From NCBI GenBank assembly GCA_030431255.1, contig JAUIJL010000008.1, positions 1-64,000 of the forward strand: a stretch of 64,000 nt of DNA. Direction: 5' to 3'. Within the stretch, counting starts at the first letter, position 1, and every line of letters starts with the position of its first letter. The stretch comes from Thermoanaerobaculia bacterium. GTDB taxonomy: Bacteria; Acidobacteriota; Thermoanaerobaculia; Multivoradales; J023. Below are positions 35,631 to 45,168 of the stretch, piece by piece. Made by a program: the position numbers and the translations under genes. A model generated the notes under the pieces. The model saw only the letters and a list, made by a program, of their open reading frames with translations. It was not told the origin of the DNA and did no database searches.

Positions 35631-36995
35631 ATGTTACGCAATGATTTCAGCCGGCTTTTGAGCCGGCAACACATCTGTTCCCAAGGGTTTCGCTTGCGAA
35701 GCCTTCTGTGTGCTCCGGTGTTCGCCGTGGCGACGCTCCTGCTCCTGACCGCTTGCCCGGGAGCGGAATCCGGGTCGGGGCCGGCCCCGACCGATGGCCG
35801 AGCTCACGATCCGGCTTCGCCGTCGACCTCGAACCCGACGGCGGATCACGATCACGGATCCGACGAGGTCCACAATGATCACAGCGATCACGACGACGAA
35901 GCCACGGTCGTCGAGCTGAGCGAAACTGCGGCCGCCCAAATCGACATCCGCCTGGGGCCCGTGGAGTCCCGCGCTCTCGCCGCGGAGACCAGCACCACCG
36001 GTCAAGTGGGTTTCGACCCGACCCGTGTGGCCCACGTCAGCCCGCGGATCTCGGGCCGGGTGCATCGGGTTGATGTGCAGCTCGGGCAAAACGTCGTGGC
36101 CGGTCAGCGGTTGGTGGAGATCGATTCCATCGAGCTCGGCCAAGCCAAGGCCGATTTCTTGCAGGCCAAGGCCAAAGAGGAGCTTGCGCGCACCAACTTT
36201 GAGCGCATGGAAAGCCTGGTGGCCGACGGCATCGCGTCGCAACAAAAGGTTTTGGAAGCCGAAATGGAGCTGAAGGAGGCGAGCGCGGCGCTCTACACCG
36301 CCGAGGAGAGTCTTTACCTCTACGGTTTGGACGAGACGAAGGTCCGTGAGCTGAGCTACGGACGTCGCGAGGCCCCGATCTACGGATTGCGCGCTCCGTT
36401 CGCGGGCACCGTGGTGGAGCATCACGTCACCCTCGGCGAGCTGGTGACGCCGGAGCGCAACCTCTTCACCATCGCCGATCTGGATCGGGTGTGGATTTGG
36501 ATCGACGTGGCCCAGCGGGATTTGGAGCGGGTGCACGTGGGCGACCGCGCCGAAACCCGGGTCGACGCCTTTCCGGATCAGATTTTCGAGGGTGAGATCT
36601 CCTATTTGAGCGCCCAAGTGGACCCGGATACCCGCACCGTGCGCGCCCGCGTCGACGCCGAGAACGCCGACGGCAAGCTGAGACCGGGCATGTTCGTGGA
36701 GGTCGATCTCATCGACCCCCACCAGAGCGACGACGGACCGAGCCCGGATCAAAGCCTGGCCGTGCCGGCGGACGCGGTGATCCGCGACGGGCAGAGGTCG
36801 TTCGTCTTCGTCGCCGTGGACAAGCTGCGCTTCGAGCGTCGTGAGGTGCGCGTGGGGCGATCTGCCGGAGGATTCGTCGAGGTCTCTAGTATCGACGGCT
36901 CGCTCGCCCCGGGCGACCAAGTGGTGGTGGAAGGCGCATTCCTGCTCAAATCCGCGGCGTCCAAGGGCTCCTTGGGCGGTGGCCACGACCACTAG
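35631..36995 (+). CDS. czcB: Periplasmic adaptor of heavy-metal RND efflux (CzcB-like)
   Basis: Start set at the ATG with GAGGA upstream (454 aa). A lipoprotein-type signal (APVFAVATLLLLTAC) would place the N-terminal Cys in a membrane. A His/Asp-rich segment follows (TADHDHGSDEVHNDHSDHDD), suited to binding divalent cations. The membrane-fusion core has the lipoyl halves (VSPRISGRVHRVDVQLGQNV; GLRAPFAGTVVEHHVTLGE), a coiled coil (~175-235) and beta-barrel domains (VHVGDRAETRVDAFPDQIFE). It hands metal ions to CzcA, encoded 9 bp downstream. No czcC-type outer-membrane gene is adjacent. Confidence 0.92.
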   Translation: MLRNDFSRLLSRQHICSQGFRLRSLLCAPVFAVATLLLLTACPGAESGSGPAPTDGRAHDPASPSTSNPTADHDHGSDEVHNDHSDHDDEATVVELSETAAAQIDIRLGPVESRALAAETSTTGQVGFDPTRVAHVSPRISGRVHRVDVQLGQNVVAGQRLVEIDSIELGQAKADFLQAKAKEELARTNFERMESLVADGIASQQKVLEAEMELKEASAALYTAEESLYLYGLDETKVRELSYGRREAPIYGLRAPFAGTVVEHHVTLGELVTPERNLFTIADLDRVWIWIDVAQRDLERVHVGDRAETRVDAFPDQIFEGEISYLSAQVDPDTRTVRARVDAENADGKLRPGMFVEVDLIDPHQSDDGPSPDQSLAVPADAVIRDGQRSFVFVAVDKLRFERREVRVGRSAGGFVEVSSIDGSLAPGDQVVVEGAFLLKSAASKGSLGGGHDH

Positions 36996-37004
36996 GAGGG
37001 CATC

Positions 37005-40000
37005 ATGATTCAGAAAATCATCGACTTTTCTCTCGATAACCGGGTCCTGGTGATCACCGGTTGGCTGTTGGTGACGGCTCTGGGGCTGAACGCCCTGACG
37101 CAGCTGCCGATCGACGCGGTGCCGGACGTCACCAACGTGCAGGTTCAGGTGCTCACCAACAGCCCGGGATTGGCGCCGGAAGAAGTCGAGCGTTTTATCT
37201 CGTTTCCGGTGGAAACCGCCATGAGCGGCCTGCCGCGGATCGAAGGCATCCGCTCGGTGTCGAAATTCGGTCTGTCCGTGGTCACCGTCACCTTCGAGGA
37301 AGGCACGGATCTTTATTGGGCCCGTCAGCTGGTGGCCGAGCGATTGACCGCCGCCCGGGAGGAGATTCCCGAGGGGTATGGCGATCCGGAAATGGGCCCC
37401 GTGTCCACGGGCCTCGGGGAGATCTTCCAATTCGAGGTGCGCGGAGAGCCCATGTGTCCTCCAGACGGTCCGGATACGGAGGATTGCTACACCCCGATGG
37501 AGCTGCGTACCCACCTGGATTGGTTGGTGAGCTACCAGCTGCGGTCGATTCCGGGCATTGTGGAGGTCAATTCCTTCGGCGGCGAGCTGAAGACCTACCA
37601 GGTCACCCTCGACGCCGAGCGATTGCTGTCCTACGGCCTGGCCGTGGGGGATGTGTTCACCGCGATTCAGGCCAATAATCGCAACGTCGGCGGCGGCTAC
37701 CTCGAACGGGGTGGCGAGCAGGTGCTGATCCGCGGTGAGGGGCTGATCGAGTCCATGGAGGATCTGGCGTCCATCGTGCTCACCCACGACGAAAGCGGCA
37801 CCCCGATCTATGTGCGCGATGTCGGCCGGGTGGAGGCAGCGCCGATGATCCGCCAGGGGGCGGTGACCCGCGACGGTCGCGGCGAGGCGGTGGTCGGCAT
37901 TGTGATGATGTTGGCGGGTGAGAATTCACGGGTGGTGGTCCAGCGGGTGAAAGCGAGGATCGCCGTTTTAGAAAAGACCCTGCCGGAAGGCATCACCCTG
38001 GAGCCGTTTTACGACCGCACCGAGCTGGTGCAGCGGACGATTCGCACCGTGGCGCGCAATCTGGCGGAAGGCGGTCTGCTGGTGGTGCTCGTGTTGTTGC
38101 TCTTGCTCGGCAGCTTGCGCGGCGGATTGATCGTCTCCATGGCGATTCCACTGTCCATGTTGGCGGCCTTCATCGCCATGCGTTGGGCCGGCCTATCCGG
38201 CAATTTGATGAGCCTGGGCGCCATCGATTTCGGCTTGATCGTCGACGGCTCGGTGGTGATGGTGGAGAACATCGTGCGAGTCTTGCACCATCGGCGCGCG
38301 GACGATTCCATTCCGCACCTCGAAAAGGTCCGTCAAGCGGCCCACCAAGTGGCACGCCCCGTGGTCTTTGCGGTCGGCATCATCATGATCGTCTACGTGC
38401 CGATCCTGGCCCTGCGCGGTATCGAGGGCAAGATGTTCCGGCCCATGGCCATGACCGTGGTTTTCGCCCTGGCGGCGTCGTTGGTCTGTGCCCTGACCCT
38501 CATGCCCGTGTTGGCCAGCCTATGTCTCAAGCGGGTGTCGGAAAAGGAGCCGTGGCTCTTCCGGTGGGTGAAACGGATCTACGTGCCCGTGCTCGGCACT
38601 TCGTTGCGACGTCGGAAAACCACCTTCGCGGTGGCGTTGGGGCTCTTCTTGGCCAGTCTCGGCATCATTCCCATGCTCGGCGGCGAGCTGCTGCCCCGCC
38701 TCGACGAGGGCGCAATCGCCATGCAGATCTGGCGTTTGCCGTCCATTTCCCTGGAGCAATCGAATCAGATCTCGACGGTGGCGGAGCGGGTGTTGAAGGA
38801 GCAATTTCCGGAGGTCGAGACGGTGATCTCGCGCACCGGACGGGCGGAGATCGCCACCGATCCCATGGGCGTCGAAATCAGTGACTCGTATCTGATGTTG
38901 GCGCCCCGGGAGACCTGGCGTTTCGACACCAAAGAGGCCCTGATCGAGGCCATCGACGAGGCCCTGCAAACCCACGTGACCGGGGCCATCTTCAGCTACA
39001 GCCAGCCCATCGAGCTGCGAGTGTCGGAGCTGATCTCCGGTGTGCGGTCGGACCTCGCCGTTCATATCTACGGCGACGATCTGGCGTTGCTCAAGGAAAA
39101 AGCCGACCGAGTGGCCGCGGTGCTGCAGACCGTGCCCGGCGCCGCCGACGTCAAAGCCGAGCAGACCGTGGGCCTGCCCATGTTGCGCATCCGGGTCGAC
39201 CGGGAAGCGATCGCCCGCTACGGCATCCAAGCCGCCGACGTGCTCGACGTGGTCGAAACCTTGGGCGGCAAGGAGCTGGGGGTGGTGTTGGAAGGTCAGC
39301 GTCGCTTCACCCTCCAGGCGAGATTCGATGCGGAGGTGCTCAGCGACCTGAATCGGATCGAAAATCTGCGGGTCATGGCCCCGGCGGAGCCCGGCGAGGC
39401 GGCTCGGTGGATCCCCCTGGGGCGCCTCGCCGACATCCGCATGGAAGACGGTCCCGCCCAGATCAGCCGCGACCGCATCAGCCGGCGGATCAACATCGAG
39501 GCCAACGTGCGCGGCCGCGACCTGGCCTCCTTCGTCGCCGACGCCCAAGAAGCGGTAGATCGCGAGCTCGATCTGCCCCCGGGCTGGACCGTCGAATGGG
39601 GTGGTCAATTCGAAAATCTGCAAGCGGCCACCGCCAGGCTGGCGCTGCTCGTGCCCCTGGCCCTGCTGCTGATTTTCGTCTTGCTCTACTCCACCTTCGG
39701 CTCCGTCCGCTTGGCCATGTTGATCTTCTTCAACGTGCCCCTGGCGGTCACCGGCGGCCTGGTCGCCCTGCTGCTGCGGGGTTACCCCTTCTCCATCTCC
39801 GCCGGCGTCGGTTTCATCGCCCTCTCCGGCATCGCGGTCTTGAACGGCGTGGTCTGGGTGTCCTACGTGGTCGAGCGACGGCGCCAAGGCCTGAGCGTCG
39901 ACCAAGCGGTGCGGGAAGGCGCCTTAGCGCGCCTGCGCCCCGTCTTGATGACCGCCCTCGTGGCATCCCTAGGCTTCGTGCCCATGGCCCTCGCCACCAC

Positions 40001-40148
40001 CGCCGGGGCCGAGGTCCAACGACCCCTGGCCACGGTGGTGATCGGCGGGCTCGTGACCTCGACCCTGCTCACCCTGCTCGTCTTGCCGGCCATCTACGGT
40101 TGGTTTGTGGGTGGGGATCGAGGACGCGATAGCCGTAGCACTGAGTAA
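37005..40148 (+). CDS. czcA: Heavy-metal RND efflux pump (CzcA-like)
   Basis: This 1047-aa protein has AGGAGG before its ATG and is translated with czcB. It has the RND layout: TM1 (VLVITGWLLVTALGLNAL), a large periplasmic loop starting QLPIDAVPDVTNVQVQVLTN, a central TM bundle, a second loop, and five C-terminal helices. The proton-relay motif GAIDFGLIVDGSVVMVEN in TM4 has the Asp, Asp and Glu typical of the Czc (Zn/Co/Cd) subgroup, unlike the Cus subgroup. It exports divalent metal from periplasm and cytoplasm by proton antiport. The exact metal range is not determinable. Confidence 0.95.
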   Translation: MIQKIIDFSLDNRVLVITGWLLVTALGLNALTQLPIDAVPDVTNVQVQVLTNSPGLAPEEVERFISFPVETAMSGLPRIEGIRSVSKFGLSVVTVTFEEGTDLYWARQLVAERLTAAREEIPEGYGDPEMGPVSTGLGEIFQFEVRGEPMCPPDGPDTEDCYTPMELRTHLDWLVSYQLRSIPGIVEVNSFGGELKTYQVTLDAERLLSYGLAVGDVFTAIQANNRNVGGGYLERGGEQVLIRGEGLIESMEDLASIVLTHDESGTPIYVRDVGRVEAAPMIRQGAVTRDGRGEAVVGIVMMLAGENSRVVVQRVKARIAVLEKTLPEGITLEPFYDRTELVQRTIRTVARNLAEGGLLVVLVLLLLLGSLRGGLIVSMAIPLSMLAAFIAMRWAGLSGNLMSLGAIDFGLIVDGSVVMVENIVRVLHHRRADDSIPHLEKVRQAAHQVARPVVFAVGIIMIVYVPILALRGIEGKMFRPMAMTVVFALAASLVCALTLMPVLASLCLKRVSEKEPWLFRWVKRIYVPVLGTSLRRRKTTFAVALGLFLASLGIIPMLGGELLPRLDEGAIAMQIWRLPSISLEQSNQISTVAERVLKEQFPEVETVISRTGRAEIATDPMGVEISDSYLMLAPRETWRFDTKEALIEAIDEALQTHVTGAIFSYSQPIELRVSELISGVRSDLAVHIYGDDLALLKEKADRVAAVLQTVPGAADVKAEQTVGLPMLRIRVDREAIARYGIQAADVLDVVETLGGKELGVVLEGQRRFTLQARFDAEVLSDLNRIENLRVMAPAEPGEAARWIPLGRLADIRMEDGPAQISRDRISRRINIEANVRGRDLASFVADAQEAVDRELDLPPGWTVEWGGQFENLQAATARLALLVPLALLLIFVLLYSTFGSVRLAMLIFFNVPLAVTGGLVALLLRGYPFSISAGVGFIALSGIAVLNGVVWVSYVVERRRQGLSVDQAVREGALARLRPVLMTALVASLGFVPMALATTAGAEVQRPLATVVIGGLVTSTLLTLLVLPAIYGWFVGGDRGRDSRSTE

Positions 40149-40175
40149 CTTTCCAGGCAGCGCGGCCGTAGTGCC

Positions 40176-40198
40176 AAAGGCAGCGGCAACGTGCCTTT
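40176..40198 (+). terminator. Hairpin after czcA
   Basis: AAAGGCA (40176-40182) pairs perfectly with TGCCTTT (40192-40198) across a 9-nt loop, 28 bp after the czcA stop. There is no long U-run, so it is either a weak terminator or an RNA-stabilising stem. Confidence 0.45.
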
Positions 40199-40243
40199 AG
40201 TAGCGGTGCCGGCTAGCTCGCTGAACAGACCCGGAGCCACGAG

Positions 40244-40540
40244 ATGAAAACACGCAAGCTGAGACCCACCGCTTTCTTTCGCTGGGGCTCTTTTCTCGCC
40301 CTATTCGGGTTGTTTCTGGCTCTGATTTCCCTGTCCGAGGGGCTCTCTGGACCTGGGCTCGGCCTGGCGGTTGGGATCTACGTCCTGCTCAGCGTGGGGG
40401 GTTTGGAGCTTGTGGTTCTGCCGTATCTGACGCGGAAGGCCGAGAGGGCCCAGCGTTCGCCGAGCCCTCTTCTTTTTTCAGATGCCAGACTTTCCCGAGC
40501 TGCTCCACGAGATGACAGGTCCGATTTGAGCCTGGGGTAG
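40244..40540 (+). CDS. Small membrane protein of unknown function
   Basis: This 98-aa protein has CGGAG before its ATG. Two hydrophobic helices (~13-35 and ~37-62: WGSFLALFGLFLALISLSEG, GLGLAVGIYVLLSVGGLELV) are followed by a basic turn and a polar C-terminal tail with no recognisable domain. It lies downstream of czcA on the same strand, beyond a hairpin, so it may be separately transcribed. No family recognised. Confidence 0.5.
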   Translation: MKTRKLRPTAFFRWGSFLALFGLFLALISLSEGLSGPGLGLAVGIYVLLSVGGLELVVLPYLTRKAERAQRSPSPLLFSDARLSRAAPRDDRSDLSLG

Positions 40541-40574
40541 CCGCCAGATCGTGTTTGGCGAAGGCGGCGAGAGA

Positions 40575-42185
40575 TCAGCGACTGCGCTCAGGATTGCAGC
40601 CGCCGCCCCGTCGCGCTGCGGACACGGGGGATTCCGGGTCCATCCACGGCGGTGTCGGGGTGAGGGCTAGGCCTTGGCTCCAGGCGGTGGTGTCGCCGGT
40701 TTCGAAGCCGTCGAGGAAGATGGTGTCCGCGGACGGGGCCCCGACTTCCACGGATCCCATGTCGCAGGTGGCGATGGAGTCGGGGTCGGGGCCGTCCCAA
40801 TGGCGGAGATTGCCCCGTTGATCGGCGGTCAGCGGCCCGGACGGACCGGCGCAGCCGCTCGGATCTCCGGCGTCGATGGCCGGGCTGGTGTCCATGGGTT
40901 TCACGGTTTGGCCCGGACCCCCGTTGTTGGACATGCAGTTCAGATCGTGGTCGATGGGCGCGGCCAAGGTGCCGACGAGGTTGCCGGTGGACGTGCCACT
41001 GATCACGCACTCGGAGGCGTCGACGGCGGCCAAGAGGTTATATCCCTGGGAGTCGACGCTGCCCACGCAATCCGGGGCCACCGAGGCCCCGCCGCCGGCG
41101 CCGACGGAGGCGTCGAGGTTGCCGGCGACGATCGTATTCTTGGGACGAAAGGTGCCGGAGGTCATGAAGAGCCCTCCCCCTTGGCCGGTATCGTTTTCGT
41201 CGAGATCGGCCACGTTCCATGCAATGGTGGAGCCGTAAGATTCCACGGTGGGACTGCCATCGACATATAGGCCGCCGCCGTGCTCGTTGCTGTGATTTTC
41301 AGCCACGGTGATTTGGGTCAAGGTGCTCGGCTCCGCGCCGCGGTTGTCGGACCGCCAGACGATGCCGCCCCCGTGTCGATTCGCGGTGTTGTTGTGCACG
41401 GTGCTGTTTTCCGCGTTTAAGACCACCACATGGAGGCCACCGCCGTCCGCGGTCGCATGGTTCACGCGAATCAAGCTGCGGGTCATGTTGAGGGGGCTGG
41501 AGGTGCCCATGTAGATCCCGCCGCCGAAGCTGGAATCGTTGTCGCGCACGTCCGAATCGATGAGATTCACGGTGCCCGCGGAATAGATGCCGCCCCCGAA
41601 GAGAGTGGACGAGTTGTTGGAAACCAACGAGGACTGCAAGGTGAGCACGCTATCGAAGACCTGGACGAAGATGCCACCGCCGAAACCGATCGTATCGCCG
41701 TCGGCCACCCGGATCCGTTCCAGGGTGAGGCTCGCGCCGGGGAAGACTTCGAATACCCTATCCAGGCCTTGTGCTGAGATCGTCACCACGACGTCGGGAT
41801 TCTCCGGCCGGATAGTCACATCTTCACGAATGTCGAAATCGCCGGTTTGGTTGGTGTCCTCATTGGCTCCGGCAACGGCCATGTCGTGATCGCTGTCGAA
41901 GAAAAGGACAATGGTGTCGTGGCCGTTGCCGGCGGCGCAGGTGTCGACTTGGGTGTCCGTATTGGCGGCCTGAATAGCTTCCCTGAGGGTGCACCGATTG
42001 TCTGTGGCGATGCCGTCGGAAATCGTGGACACTTGGATCTCGGCCGCTTGGAGCGGGCTCGCGAGCAGCATGGCCGAGATCGACACCGCCATCAAGGCCG
42101 AGGGCGCTATCCAGGCCGAGAGCAGAGCGTGAAGCGAAGGCAGAATGCCGACGACGGACCGAATGAGCTTGGAATGTAAGGGCAT
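40575..42185 (-). CDS. Secreted right-handed beta-helix protein (choice-of-anchor Q type)
   Basis: This 536-aa protein has AGGAG before its ATG. A long signal segment ends LASPLQAAE. The mature start carries NRCTLREAIQAANTD, the hallmark of CSLREAI/polymorphic-outer-membrane beta-helix proteins. It is followed by repeated 'GGGI...' coils (FGGGIYSAGTVNLIDSDV, HGGGIVWRSDN, GQGGGLFMTSG). The C-terminal region has the choice-of-anchor motifs PAIDAGDP and DQRGNLRHWDG, then IFLDGFETGDTTAWSQ. It is likely a surface or secreted adhesin-like protein with no enzymatic residues evident. A close relative in architecture is at 58052. Confidence 0.85.
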   Translation of the reverse strand: MPLHSKLIRSVVGILPSLHALLSAWIAPSALMAVSISAMLLASPLQAAEIQVSTISDGIATDNRCTLREAIQAANTDTQVDTCAAGNGHDTIVLFFDSDHDMAVAGANEDTNQTGDFDIREDVTIRPENPDVVVTISAQGLDRVFEVFPGASLTLERIRVADGDTIGFGGGIFVQVFDSVLTLQSSLVSNNSSTLFGGGIYSAGTVNLIDSDVRDNDSSFGGGIYMGTSSPLNMTRSLIRVNHATADGGGLHVVVLNAENSTVHNNTANRHGGGIVWRSDNRGAEPSTLTQITVAENHSNEHGGGLYVDGSPTVESYGSTIAWNVADLDENDTGQGGGLFMTSGTFRPKNTIVAGNLDASVGAGGGASVAPDCVGSVDSQGYNLLAAVDASECVISGTSTGNLVGTLAAPIDHDLNCMSNNGGPGQTVKPMDTSPAIDAGDPSGCAGPSGPLTADQRGNLRHWDGPDPDSIATCDMGSVEVGAPSADTIFLDGFETGDTTAWSQGLALTPTPPWMDPESPVSAARRGGGCNPERSR

Positions 42186-42290
42186 CGAGTGATCTCCTGA
42201 AGAAAGTGTTTTTGGAATGCTTTCTCCAAGTCCACGACGAAACCTTCTTTACCCGGACAGCGGCTGGAAATTTTTAGCATCACCTGCAAT

Positions 42291-42342
42291 CCAGGGTTGC
42301 GCTTCGCTTACCCTGGGCTTTTGGAGATAACCCTTTCAGGGT
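42291..42342. repeat. REP-like palindromic elements
   Basis: CCAGGGT (42291) pairs with ACCCTGG (42310-42316) around a GCTTCGC core, and a second hairpin ACCCT-TTC-AGGGT lies at 42330-42342. Orientation and core (GCGCTTCGC) resemble the hairpin at 7105, pointing to a dispersed repeat family. It sits between the beta-helix gene and the end of the TPR kinase gene. Confidence 0.5.
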
Positions 42343-42370
42343 AAGAAGACGTTGGCCCGGGGTTGCGGAG

Positions 42371-45097
42371 CTACCCAGGGCCATCGGCCGAGGTCGGCAG
42401 GCAGTGCTCGGCGCACAGCTCCAGGAAGTCGGGGGATTTCCAGCCCCGACGGTGGAGCTCTTCCGCCAGGGGGCGGGCGTCTTGCACGCGGCCGAGCTCG
42501 AGCAGGGCTTGGACCTCGGCGTCCAGGAAATAGGGAGATTCTTGGGGGGATTCCCGGCTCTGAAGCCGCACGCGGGCCATGAGCTCGACCGCCTCTTCCC
42601 AGGCTCGGGTGGCCTCGTCGGCTCGACCCAGCTCTCGTTGGATCCGTCCTAATTCGAGCAGGTCCCAGGCAACGTCGTTGACGGCGGAGTGGTTTTCCGG
42701 GAAGCGTCGGGTCAGCCCGCGGATGATCTTCAGGCTGTTTTGGATCCCTTGCAGGGCTCCTTCCAGATTCCCCAGCTCCCGGTGAGCCGCTCCCAAGGTG
42801 GCGTGGGCGACCGCCAGCTCCCGTTGCCAATTGGCGTTGTTGGGTTCGAGCCGCACCAGGATCTGCCCCTGCGCCATGGCTTGCTCCAGCACGGGGATCG
42901 CGCCCGTCAAATCGCCGGAGCCGAGCAAGGCGTCACCCAATCGACTGAGACTCAGCTGGAGCTCCTCCCGCCACTCGGCGTGGTCGGGGTTTTTCTCCAC
43001 CAACCGCGAGCATTCCGAGTTGGCGGCTCGGTAGTATTCCAGGCTTTTTTCGAGGTTTCCCTCCTGCTGGTGCACGATACCCAAATAGCCCAGGCCGACG
43101 GCGGAGAGGTGGTGCCAACGGTCGGTTTCATCGGGGTTTTCCGCCTGGGCCGCGGCGAAGGCCTGGGCGCGATCCAAAACATCAAGGGCGACGTCGATCT
43201 CCCCCACCTCCCGCGCGATCCAACCGTGGATCACCAGACTCTTGAAGTGCAGATCCGCCCACTCCGGCGGCAGCTCGGCCAGGGCGGACAGGCCCTCGGA
43301 GAGCTCGAGGGCTTGTTGAGAGTGCTCGTAGGCCTCAGTGGGTTTGCCCATGGCCGACAAGGCGCTGGCCAGGGCCCGATGGCTGCGGGCCAGCTCCAAG
43401 GCCCGGACGCTCTCTTGGGGCTCGGCAACGGAGAGCTGCTCGAAGAGCCGACGGTTTTGGTGATAGGCCTGAAGCGCTCGCTCGTAATCTCCCTGCTCTT
43501 CGAAGACCTCTCCGGCGTTGAAGAGGGCGGCGGCGCGATTTCGGGCGTGGGCGAGGGACGCATCCGTCGGCCGGCGGCGGTAGTAGTCCAGGGCCCGCTG
43601 GGCGACCTGCTCCAATAAATCCAGACGGCCCACGGGCTCGAGCCCATGGTGCAAGTCTTCGAGCATGAAGTGCAGCAAGTCCTCGGCTTCCCGCTGCGCT
43701 TCGAGCGCGTTGTTGCGCTCGACCTCCAAGACCCGGGCGTTTTGCATGGCGGCGAGTGCGGAGAAGATCAGCGAGCCCAGGGCGACGGTGAGGGCGGTCG
43801 CGATCAAGGCGGCGATTTTCGGCCGACGTCGAGCCAGCCGCAGCCGGCGTTCGAGCCGACCTTCAGCCCGGGCCGCGATCGGTCGACCGTCTAGGAAGCT
43901 TTCCAGATCCTCGATCAGGGCTCGCACCGAGTCGTAACGCCGGTTGGGCTCGCGGCTCAGGCAGGTCGCGGTGATCACCGCCAGATCGTCGGGGGCGTCC
44001 GGTAGGTGCCGACGCAGGGGTGTCGGCTCGCTTTCGAGCAAGCGGAGCATGTGGAGCTCCGGCGGCTCCGAAGATTCCGGCAGCTCTGGTGTTTCCGGTG
44101 AGTCCCACGGACCTGCAGGACCAGGGCCGGATCCGGAGGGCGTAGGGTCGAGCGGCCGACGACCGCTGAGCAGCTCGTAGAGCAGCACTCCCAGGGAGTA
44201 GATATCGCTGCGACGGTCGACCTGGGCTCGCCGGCCGCGGGCCTGCTCCGGGGACATATAACCCGGTGTGCCGAAGATTTGACCGGTGGCGGTGACCGGT
44301 AGGTCGGCGTTTTCGATCAGGGCGATGCCGAAATCCAGCACCACCGTCCTGGCCCGACCGTCTTCGCCCTGCTCTACCAGTAGGTTGGACGGTTTGAGAT
44401 CCCGGTGCACGACCCCTTGCCGGTGGGCGTATCGAACGGCTTCGCAGGCCTGAAGCAAGAGGCGGATTCGCTCCTCACGACCGACGCCGTGACGGTCGCA
44501 ATAGCCGGTGATCGGCTCGCCCTCGACGAATTCCATCACCAGGTAGGGGCGATCGTGGATCACACCGCCGTCCAACAGCCTGGCAATTTGCGGATGTTTC
44601 AGCCCGGCGAGGATCTGGCGCTCCTGCAGGAATCGTCGATGGGCGATTTCGTCCGCGGGGCTGCGGTGGAGCACCTTGAGGGCGACTTTTTGATCGAAGC
44701 TGCCGTCGGATCGATGGGCGGCGAAAACGGTTCCCATGCCCCCTTCCCCGACCACATGCTCGATGGTGTAACTGCCGACGGTATCGCCGAAACGGAGTCC
44801 GACCCCGCTTCGGGTCTGGATCGCCCGCTGCAGCAGGTCGGGAAGGTGGTCCTCGAGCGGCTGGTCGAGCGGGCCGGCCGTGGCGGTGCCCAGGATCGGA
44901 GCCAAGAGCCGTCGAAGGTCCGGGTCGGCCTCTGAGCCCGCCTCAGGGTCGGCCTCAGAGCCGTCTTTGGGGTCGAAGGAAGCGTCGACGAGGGCTTCGA
45001 TCCGACGCCACCGCTCGAGCTCGTCTTGTGGCTGGTCGGGCTGGGCTTCGATCTGGTTTTCCCGCTGATTTTCCTGCATCGAGGGCATGATATACAT
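42371..45097 (-). CDS. Transmembrane Ser/Thr protein kinase with TPR domain
   Basis: Up to 908 aa; starts at M1, M4 or M7 are all possible (MYIMPSM). After an acidic N-terminal region (~100 residues) comes a kinase (~110-375): GEGGMGTVFAAH, Lys in VALKVL, HRDLKPSN, LDFGIAL, FGTPGYMSPEQ. A TM helix (~430-455, ALIATALTVALGSLIFSAL) follows. The rest (~460-900) is a long array of TPR-like helices (GDYERALQAYHQNRRL, LGYLGIVHQQEGNLEKSLEY) outside the membrane. The ECF sigma gene starts 72 bp away in the opposite direction. This is the same sigma-kinase pairing as at 12020-16201 but with TPRs instead of Kelch repeats. Confidence 0.92.
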   Translation of the reverse strand: MYIMPSMQENQRENQIEAQPDQPQDELERWRRIEALVDASFDPKDGSEADPEAGSEADPDLRRLLAPILGTATAGPLDQPLEDHLPDLLQRAIQTRSGVGLRFGDTVGSYTIEHVVGEGGMGTVFAAHRSDGSFDQKVALKVLHRSPADEIAHRRFLQERQILAGLKHPQIARLLDGGVIHDRPYLVMEFVEGEPITGYCDRHGVGREERIRLLLQACEAVRYAHRQGVVHRDLKPSNLLVEQGEDGRARTVVLDFGIALIENADLPVTATGQIFGTPGYMSPEQARGRRAQVDRRSDIYSLGVLLYELLSGRRPLDPTPSGSGPGPAGPWDSPETPELPESSEPPELHMLRLLESEPTPLRRHLPDAPDDLAVITATCLSREPNRRYDSVRALIEDLESFLDGRPIAARAEGRLERRLRLARRRPKIAALIATALTVALGSLIFSALAAMQNARVLEVERNNALEAQREAEDLLHFMLEDLHHGLEPVGRLDLLEQVAQRALDYYRRRPTDASLAHARNRAAALFNAGEVFEEQGDYERALQAYHQNRRLFEQLSVAEPQESVRALELARSHRALASALSAMGKPTEAYEHSQQALELSEGLSALAELPPEWADLHFKSLVIHGWIAREVGEIDVALDVLDRAQAFAAAQAENPDETDRWHHLSAVGLGYLGIVHQQEGNLEKSLEYYRAANSECSRLVEKNPDHAEWREELQLSLSRLGDALLGSGDLTGAIPVLEQAMAQGQILVRLEPNNANWQRELAVAHATLGAAHRELGNLEGALQGIQNSLKIIRGLTRRFPENHSAVNDVAWDLLELGRIQRELGRADEATRAWEEAVELMARVRLQSRESPQESPYFLDAEVQALLELGRVQDARPLAEELHRRGWKSPDFLELCAEHCLPTSADGPG

Positions 45098-45168
45098 GGT
45101 ATTCGATATCTCATTTAGAATCCTCTTCCGAGCCGCATGCCCAAGGGACCTTTCGTTTAGGAATCTCG

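Noticed and set aside
35634-37787. 717-codon minus-strand frame across czcB and the start of czcA
   Set aside because: It runs antisense to two clearly recognised genes and its translation (His/Gln/Gly-rich) shows no domain.
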